Origin: JBAXLO01 sp037134755
Lineage (GTDB): Bacteria > Bacteroidota > Bacteroidia > Bacteroidales > JACABE01
Reading direction: 5' to 3'
Length of the DNA: 18,718 bases
Assembly: GCA_037134755.1 (NCBI GenBank)
Contig: JBAXLO010000074.1
Span: forward strand, 1 to 18,718
The notes beneath the pieces are model-generated. The model worked only from the letters and a program-made list of their open reading frames with translations. It had not been told where the DNA came from and ran no database searches. Below, piece after piece: positions 14,117 to 18,718 of this stretch (position 1 is its first letter; every line of letters starts with the position of its first letter). A program made the position numbers and the translations under genes.

Positions 14117-15346
14117 TTATACTATTACGTTTGATAATCTTTTTGATATCTGCCTTACGGGATACCATGCAGCTACATAACCTATCACAAATACAATTAT
14201 AAACACCCAAACAAAGTCCATTAAACGAAACTCAACTGGATATGATTTTACAACAAAAGCACCATTTCCTCCTTCAAGTGGGATGACTCCGAATGTCATT
14301 TGAATCCAGCACACTATTGCACCAAGGAATAAACCAATAATCGCTCCCGATAAGGAGATTAATAAGCCCTCTGTCATGAATATTCTTTTTATCAACTGAT
14401 CACCGGCTCCCATGCTTTTTAAAATAGAAACGTCTTTCTTCTTTTCCATTATAAGCATTGATAAAGATCCTACAATGTTGAAAGCTGCTATAAATAAAAT
14501 AAATGATAATATAAGATAGATCGCTAACTTCTCCGACTGCATTACTTTATAAAGTAACTCTTGTTGTTGATACCTATTCTTTACAGTATATTTATTACCT
14601 AACATTGTTTTAAGTTCCTTTTGGATTTCATCATGATTTGACTCCTTAGTTAAACTTACTTCTACAGCGGTAACTTCTGTTTTATAATCCATCAACTTTC
14701 GCGCAAAGCGTAAAGGAACTATTACAAATCTTGTGTCGAAATCTTGTTGTATTGAAAAGGCTCCGGAAGGATAAATAAACTCATTGTTAAAAGATTCCTC
14801 AGGATTAATTGACATGTTTTTGCCTCTCTTAGGTATATAAACTGAAACAGGAGTAGCAAACTCGCTTAAATTAACTTCAAGCATATTGTAAATTCCTAAA
14901 CCAAATACCCCGAAGTTGGTACTATCCTTTTGTAGAAGGTATTTACCTTCAACAATCATAGAATCTAGACGACTAACTCTTGTAAAATTATCATCAACTC
15001 CTTTTATTGTTACAATCTGTTGCTTATCTTTATATTTTAATAAAGCATTCTCTTCGACGACTTCGCAATAATTAACAACACCTTTAATACTAATAAGCTT
15101 TGTGAGAGGGAAGTCTTTCATGTCAAAAGTTTTCCCCTCTTTAACTTCTATAAGCATATCAGGATTAAAGGAATTAAATAGTTTAGTCACCAAACTTTCG
15201 AATCCATTAAACACAGAAAGTACAATAATGAGAGCCATTGTACCAATAGTAACTCCACCTATTGAAATCCCTGATAATATATTTATCAGATTATGTGATT
15301 TCTTTGATAAAAGATATCTTTTAGCTATAAAAAGTGGAAGTTTCAA
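14117..15346 (-). CDS. ABC permease, LolC/LolE-like (FtsX fold)
   Basis: The 409-residue inner-membrane protein resembles the LolC/LolE subunits that extract outer-membrane lipoproteins from the inner membrane. It begins LPLFIAKRYLLSKKSHNLINILSGIS, which is typical of the family. It has one membrane segment at about 25-47, a periplasmic domain of about 220 residues, and three C-terminal membrane segments (about 275-297, 322-350 and 375-397). The cytoplasmic coupling motif is MEKKKDVSILKSMGAG (about 301-316). No ATPase gene is adjacent, so the LolD-like partner must lie elsewhere. The best start is TTG at 15346, as there is no in-frame ATG between the rbfA stop codon and this position. It follows rbfA by 14 nt and should share its transcript. 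Confidence 0.88.
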   Translation of the reverse strand: MKLPLFIAKRYLLSKKSHNLINILSGISIGGVTIGTMALIIVLSVFNGFESLVTKLFNSFNPDMLIEVKEGKTFDMKDFPLTKLISIKGVVNYCEVVEENALLKYKDKQQIVTIKGVDDNFTRVSRLDSMIVEGKYLLQKDSTNFGVFGLGIYNMLEVNLSEFATPVSVYIPKRGKNMSINPEESFNNEFIYPSGAFSIQQDFDTRFVIVPLRFARKLMDYKTEVTAVEVSLTKESNHDEIQKELKTMLGNKYTVKNRYQQQELLYKVMQSEKLAIYLILSFILFIAAFNIVGSLSMLIMEKKKDVSILKSMGAGDQLIKRIFMTEGLLISLSGAIIGLFLGAIVCWIQMTFGVIPLEGGNGAFVVKSYPVEFRLMDFVWVFIIVFVIGYVAAWYPVRQISKRLSNVIV

Positions 15347-15360
15347 AATATGGCTGAGGC

Positions 15361-15699
15361 TTAATTATTCTTTAACAGCTTATCAATATTCTCAATATAA
15401 TCTAATGAATCATCAATAAAGAAATCAAGATTAGGGATAATCCTCAGTTGTTTTCCTTCGCGTAAAGCTAATTCATGACGAAATTCATTTCTTTTTTCTT
15501 TTATAAGACTTAGTATCTCTTCTTTGCCTCTTGGCGAGAAGATACTGACATATATCTTAGCTATCGAAAGATCAGGAGATATTTTAACAGCTGTTACTGT
15601 TATTAAAGCATTGGTAAAGTGGTGCGACATCTTAATAAAGATGTCTCCCATATCCTTTTGTATTAATCGGGATATTTTATTTTGACGTGTTGTTTCCAT
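15361..15699 (-). CDS. rbfA: 30S ribosome-binding factor A
   Basis: This 112-residue protein has the RbfA KH-type fold. It starts with TTRQNKISRLIQKDMGDIF, followed by ITVTAVKISPDLSIAKIYVSIF (about 33-54) and FRHELALREGKQLRIIPNLDFFIDDSLDYIENIDKLL to the end. It assists late maturation of the 30S subunit and cold adaptation in characterised bacteria. Length and motif order are standard. It is the first gene of a unit with the LolC/E-like permease, a pairing seen in Bacteroidetes. The TAATTTTG box ends 6 nt before the ATG, suggesting a very short or absent leader. Confidence 0.93.
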   Translation of the reverse strand: METTRQNKISRLIQKDMGDIFIKMSHHFTNALITVTAVKISPDLSIAKIYVSIFSPRGKEEILSLIKEKRNEFRHELALREGKQLRIIPNLDFFIDDSLDYIENIDKLLKNN

Positions 15700-15705
15700 A
15701 GTTTA

Positions 15706-15713
15706 CAAAATTA
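15706..15713 (-). promoter_or_regulatory. -7 box adjoining the rbfA start
   Basis: TAATTTTG on the minus strand lies 6 nt before the rbfA ATG (15699), so the mRNA may start at or within a few bases of the start codon. A -33 TTG is not evident. Confidence 0.5.
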
Positions 15714-15832
15714 CGCTTTATTTAGCTAATAATTGCTTTAATTGTATAAGAAAAGTAAATTATATTCAAAATAGTATTAATAAAAGGGATAAATCAACAA
15801 AAAGGGGTAAGTAATATTAATTATCTGTAACA

Positions 15833-16237
15833 TTAATCTTCTATTTCTCCTGCTTTATCTCTTTGCAAACTTATCATTTCATCATTAAAAATCTCAAACT
15901 CGGATTTTAATTTATTAAATATAGTTTTTAACATTACTACACGAGGTTCAATATTGCTATCCTTTGAATTAATAATATCCATAGCAAGAAACTCAATTTC
16001 ACGAGCACGCATTGCAGGTTCAACAAAGTTAACGCAAAAGCAACTGATAGTACCATTTAAACTGGAACTATAAAGTGCAACAGCCGTAAAATCCTTTTCA
16101 TCAATAACTTCTTCAAGTTTATTAAATAGATTATATGACCCATCTTTGAAGTACATATCTATAATTTCACGCTGGAAATCAATCCCGTGTTCACTATAAA
16201 AAGCATTAAACCTATCTTTGTCAACATATACTGCCAT
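15833..16237 (-). CDS. HPt-like domain protein lacking the phospho-accepting His
   Basis: The 134-residue protein is predicted all-helical and soluble. Residues about 20-90 follow the histidine phosphotransfer (HPt) pattern: FQREIIDMYFKDGSYNLFNKLEEVIDEKDF, then ALYSSSLNGTISCFCVNFVEPAMRAREIEFLA. The second part matches the HPt core AHSLKGS...LG...A..LE. The His is replaced by Ser58 and the usual Lys by Asn61, so phosphotransfer is unlikely. It is encoded just downstream of a histidine kinase with a 152-nt gap containing its own -7 box. It may be a regulatory, non-catalytic partner of the kinase, or an unrelated helical protein; the HPt assignment is by eye and only moderately secure. Confidence 0.65.
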   Translation of the reverse strand: MAVYVDKDRFNAFYSEHGIDFQREIIDMYFKDGSYNLFNKLEEVIDEKDFTAVALYSSSLNGTISCFCVNFVEPAMRAREIEFLAMDIINSKDSNIEPRVVMLKTIFNKLKSEFEIFNDEMISLQRDKAGEIED

Positions 16238-16279
16238 ATTGATATTATTAGCACTATGAATTAATCAAATTTCACAATA

Positions 16280-16287
16280 CAAATTTA
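16280..16287 (-). promoter_or_regulatory. -7 box of the HPt-like gene
   Basis: TAAATTTG on the minus strand matches TAnnTTTG and lies about 42 nt before the ATG at 16237. No TTG at the expected -33 distance was seen. Confidence 0.35.
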
Positions 16288-16389
16288 CAACTATTTATTT
16301 AATAATTGGATTTATTATAATCTTTTTTATGAAAATTAATATAAGATTAATAAAAAGAATAGAAATTATGTGGTTTAAACATTCATTTA

Positions 16390-18168
16390 TTATTGTGGAA
16401 TACTAATAGTAAAAATACTACCTACACCTTCGGTACTATCAATGTTTAGTGTACCTCCGTGTTTCTCAACAAAATCTTTACATAAAATCAAACCTAAACC
16501 TGTACCTTGTTCGCCTTCTGTTCCGGTAGTTGTATATTTTTTATCCAATCTAAATATCTTATTAATATCATCTTTTGGAATTCCTATACCATAATCTTTT
16601 ACAGATATCGTAAAGTTTTGTTTATTAGATTGAGCTATCAATTCAATTTTGCTTCCCTTATTTGAAAATTTAATCGCATTTGTTAATAAATTCCTAATTA
16701 CGGTAACTATTATATTCTTATCTGCTACTACATTATCATCCGCAATATTAATATATTCTATATTTATATCTTTATGTTTTGACAGATTAGCTACTTGGCT
16801 GATTATATTTGTTAGCAACACATTTAAATTTATGTTTTCCATACTCATCTGCAAACTATTGGATTGCGACCTTGACCATTCCAAGAGGTTTACAAGTATT
16901 TCGTTGCCCAATTCTGCAGCATCACTAATATGTTTAGTAATCTCTTTAACTTCATTAAAGTCTAATTTATCAATATCTAATGCAAGTATCTCTGAATAAC
17001 CTATCATTACATGAAATGGGTTGAGCAAATCATGGGCTATCACTGAAAAGAGTTTATCTTTTTGATTATTCAAATCCTGAAGTTTTTGTTCTGACTCTTT
17101 TAACTGTATATTAAGGTTGTGCAACTTATCTTCATTCTCTTTTTTTGCAGTTATATCGCGAAGAACTAGCAAACTACCGGTATAATTACTCTTTTTGTCC
17201 ATTAAAGGAGTAATCATTACATCAAACCACTTAGAAATAGGCTTATCAATAAACACTTCTTCCCTCTTTTCAATTACTTTTATTTTCTCACTTATAAATG
17301 ATTTTAAAATTGGAAGTGCTTCAGTTATCTTTGTTCCGGTAATATTATTATCAAATTTCAATACTAGCTTGCCGGCAGGATTTATATCAACTATTCTTTC
17401 GCTATTATCAAGTGTCAAAACAACATCACTCATCTTTTCGATCAAAAGATGACGGGCAACCGGAACCAAATCCAGAAATTGTTCGCGAGTAAGCCCTATA
17501 AAAATAAATATACCTGTAAAAATAAATCCAATTGCTGAAATATCAAGTCCTATTAAAGGACTTAATCTAATTGCATACAACAAAGTAGTGATAAACGGAA
17601 ATATTCCTCCAATAATCAGATACCAGATCTGGCGTTTATAATTAGCAGGATAATTTATAAAAGAGGCAATAAGAATAATATCACCCAAAATCATTAATAA
17701 AAAGGCATAAAATGTAGCAACCCAAAACCATACTCCATGATAATAGATAAGTATATTGTTTTTATCAGGACTCCATTCAAAACCTGACCATAATAAATGG
17801 TGGTAGTCATTTGTAAAAGCCAGAAGCAAGGTAATAAACGGGATAATAACGAATAATGAAATAAATCTCTTTATAAAAACACTTGTTCTATTAGTAAAAG
17901 CTACAGTAAAATATAGAAATGATACGGCTACAAACATATTCCCAATATATTCGAACTTGGAGAATAATATCTTTAAATACATAGTTGGAGCAGATGCCTC
18001 AAAGGCTAACGACAAAGCCCATTCAGCTGCAAACAACATCATTAGCATAAAAGAAATACGCCCATTTGTATCCTTCTTTCTATACACAAATAGGGCAATA
18101 ATTAAACAAATTAATGCTGTTATTATGTGAATAGGTGCTATATAGTTAAATTTCCAGTCAATATTCAT
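16390..18168 (-). CDS. Membrane sensor histidine kinase, 7TM-PAS-HisKA-HATPase
   Basis: The 592-residue protein has an N-terminal block of about seven membrane segments (about 10-225) resembling the histidine kinase 7TM sensor region. A PAS domain (about 243-345, LLIEKMSDVVLTLDNSERIVDINPAG) and a short coiled coil (about 345-372) follow. The HisKA domain has the phospho-accepting His379 in VIAHDLLNPFHVMIGYSEIL. The ATPase domain has the N-box NLLTNAIKFS (493-502), DYGIGIP (525-531) and GEQGTGLGLILCK (552-564). No receiver domain is attached and no response regulator gene lies in the window. I chose the ATG at 18168. The frame stays open to 18249, but that start would lie upstream of the predicted -7 box at 18224-18231. 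The inverted repeat there suggests control by a transcription factor. Confidence 0.92.
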   Translation of the reverse strand: MNIDWKFNYIAPIHIITALICLIIALFVYRKKDTNGRISFMLMMLFAAEWALSLAFEASAPTMYLKILFSKFEYIGNMFVAVSFLYFTVAFTNRTSVFIKRFISLFVIIPFITLLLAFTNDYHHLLWSGFEWSPDKNNILIYYHGVWFWVATFYAFLLMILGDIILIASFINYPANYKRQIWYLIIGGIFPFITTLLYAIRLSPLIGLDISAIGFIFTGIFIFIGLTREQFLDLVPVARHLLIEKMSDVVLTLDNSERIVDINPAGKLVLKFDNNITGTKITEALPILKSFISEKIKVIEKREEVFIDKPISKWFDVMITPLMDKKSNYTGSLLVLRDITAKKENEDKLHNLNIQLKESEQKLQDLNNQKDKLFSVIAHDLLNPFHVMIGYSEILALDIDKLDFNEVKEITKHISDAAELGNEILVNLLEWSRSQSNSLQMSMENINLNVLLTNIISQVANLSKHKDINIEYINIADDNVVADKNIIVTVIRNLLTNAIKFSNKGSKIELIAQSNKQNFTISVKDYGIGIPKDDINKIFRLDKKYTTTGTEGEQGTGLGLILCKDFVEKHGGTLNIDSTEGVGSIFTISIPQ

Positions 18169-18210
18169 TTGATTTAAGCAAAGTGTTACAGTACTAAAAA
18201 CTTTTTTAGA

Positions 18211-18231
18211 ACTTTTGCAACTACAAAAGTA
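18211..18231 (-). promoter_or_regulatory. -7 box and inverted repeat upstream of the kinase
   Basis: TACTTTTG (minus, 18231-18224) precedes the kinase start by about 55 nt. ACTTTTG (18211-18217) and CAAAAGT (18224-18230) form a perfect 7-bp inverted repeat with a 6-nt spacer that includes the -7 box and the expected start of transcription, as an operator would. Confidence 0.5.
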
Positions 18232-18284
18232 GTTTAAAAACAAACACAATAATAAAAATAATACAATAAAATAACATTTTTAAT

Positions 18285-18297
18285 TTCGTGACACGAA
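18285..18297. promoter_or_regulatory. 13-bp palindrome TTCGTGACACGAA
   Basis: Arms TTCGTG and CACGAA surround a single central A, about 54 bp upstream of the kinase -7 box. The size and symmetry suit a dimeric regulator site, but no regulator can be named. Confidence 0.35.
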
Positions 18298-18425
18298 TTT
18301 GGATGTGACAAATTATTTATTTCAAATTAATATTTATTTTTAATTTAGATGAAAGAATAAATTTTTAGATAAGCCACATTGTGTTTTCAAAACGATCTAA
18401 ATATCTTAAAATAAGTCATCCCAAT

Positions 18426-18718
18426 TTTCTGGGATAGGCTAACTTTTTCAAGGGAGGCATACACGGATTTCTGGGATTGCCTATAAATCCTAGGGAGGCA
18501 TACACGGATTTCTGGGATAGGCTAACTTTTTCTAGGAAGGCATACCCGGATTTCTGGGATAGGCTAATTTTTTCTAGGAAGGCATACCCGGATTTCTGGG
18601 ATAGGCTAACTTTTTATAGGAAGGCATACCCGGAAATCTGGGATAGGCTAACTTTTTCTAGGGAGGCATACCCGGAAATCTGGGATAGGCTAACTTTTTC
18701 TAGGGAGGCATACCCGGA
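18426..18718. repeat. 42-bp minisatellite, at least seven units
   Basis: Unit starts are 18426, 18468, 18509, 18551, 18593, 18635 and 18677. All units are 42 bp except the second, which is 41 bp and strongly diverged. Each unit contains CTGGGATAGGCTAA and GGCATACCCGGA (or the ACACGGA variant). The array is distinctly more GC-rich than its surroundings and continues past the window edge. Each unit junction can form a short hairpin (CCCGG/TCTGGG with a 4-nt tip). No unique spacers are present. Confidence 0.95.

Noticed and set aside
13869..14210. Minus-strand open frame of 113 codons
   Set aside because: It runs antisense through tRNA-Lys and the shared terminator and overlaps the permease 3' end; it is a chance frame.
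16305..16350. Possible terminator after the histidine kinase gene
   Set aside because: The inverted repeat around AATCTT/AAGATT is imperfect with a long AT-only loop, which is expected by chance in this composition.
18169..18249. 27-residue N-terminal extension of the histidine kinase
   Set aside because: It spans the predicted -7 box and inverted repeat and has an unlikely Cys-rich, non-conserved sequence before the first membrane segment.
18438..18718. Plus-strand open frame encoding a 14-residue repeat through the minisatellite
   Set aside because: No start codon is visible, the frame is broken by a stop and a 1-bp deletion in the left units, and the unit differences checked are all amino-acid changing, so there is no sign of protein selection. 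A continuation beyond the window cannot be excluded.
18426..18718. CRISPR array
   Set aside because: Units are directly contiguous with no unique spacers, and no cas genes are present.

Overview
The window looks like a chromosomal segment of a Bacteroidota (Bacteroidetes) bacterium. It is AT-rich, its genes lack obvious Shine-Dalgarno leaders, and many are preceded by the Bacteroidetes -7 box TAnnTTTG (mostly TACTTTTG or TAATTTTG), several with a TTG about 18-20 nt upstream. Exported proteins have Bacteroidetes-style signal peptides, including a lipobox followed by CKKD. No transposase, integrase, phage gene or CRISPR array was seen.

Positions 20-6600 (minus strand) hold a nine-gene arsenic operon read from right to left: arsR, a rhodanese-like protein without its catalytic Cys, a secreted tandem thioredoxin-fold protein with a Cys tail, a MacB/FtsX-type ABC permease and its ATPase, thioredoxin-type arsC, arsM, a 73-residue Cys-rich mini-protein, and acr3. 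A promoter with an overlapping palindrome precedes arsR, and a U-tract terminator follows acr3. ArsC would reduce arsenate, ArsM would methylate arsenite and Acr3 would export it. The other five members do not have a textbook arsenic role. Paired cysteines on the ends of five operon proteins suggest a thiol relay or buffer for As(III). The mini-protein looks like an ArsM copy that lost its catalytic core: it shares the N-terminal 37 residues in ungapped register, the Cys-rich tail, a 54-nt leader and an upstream 80-bp palindrome with arsM. A perfect terminator hairpin sits between the mini-gene and acr3.

Positions 6600-9630 hold an intergenic stretch and a large secreted GH20-type hexosaminidase with chitobiase C-terminal and discoidin-like domains (minus). 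Next come a DEDDy 3'-5' exonuclease (minus), then a plus-strand pair of a surface lipoprotein and a stand-alone MnmD-type tRNA methyltransferase. These converge on a minus-strand pair of an uncharacterised 143-residue protein and a short-chain dehydrogenase.

Positions 13949-15715 hold tRNA-Lys(UUU) with its own promoter. It shares a 16-bp bidirectional terminator with the convergent rbfA-LolC/E-like permease unit. Positions 15833-18297 hold a small HPt-like protein lacking the phospho-accepting His, and a 7TM-PAS hybrid-free histidine kinase. The kinase promoter overlaps a perfect inverted repeat. The right edge (18426-18718) is a 42-bp minisatellite of at least seven units that runs out of the window.

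All functional calls come from reading motifs by eye; no database search was done.
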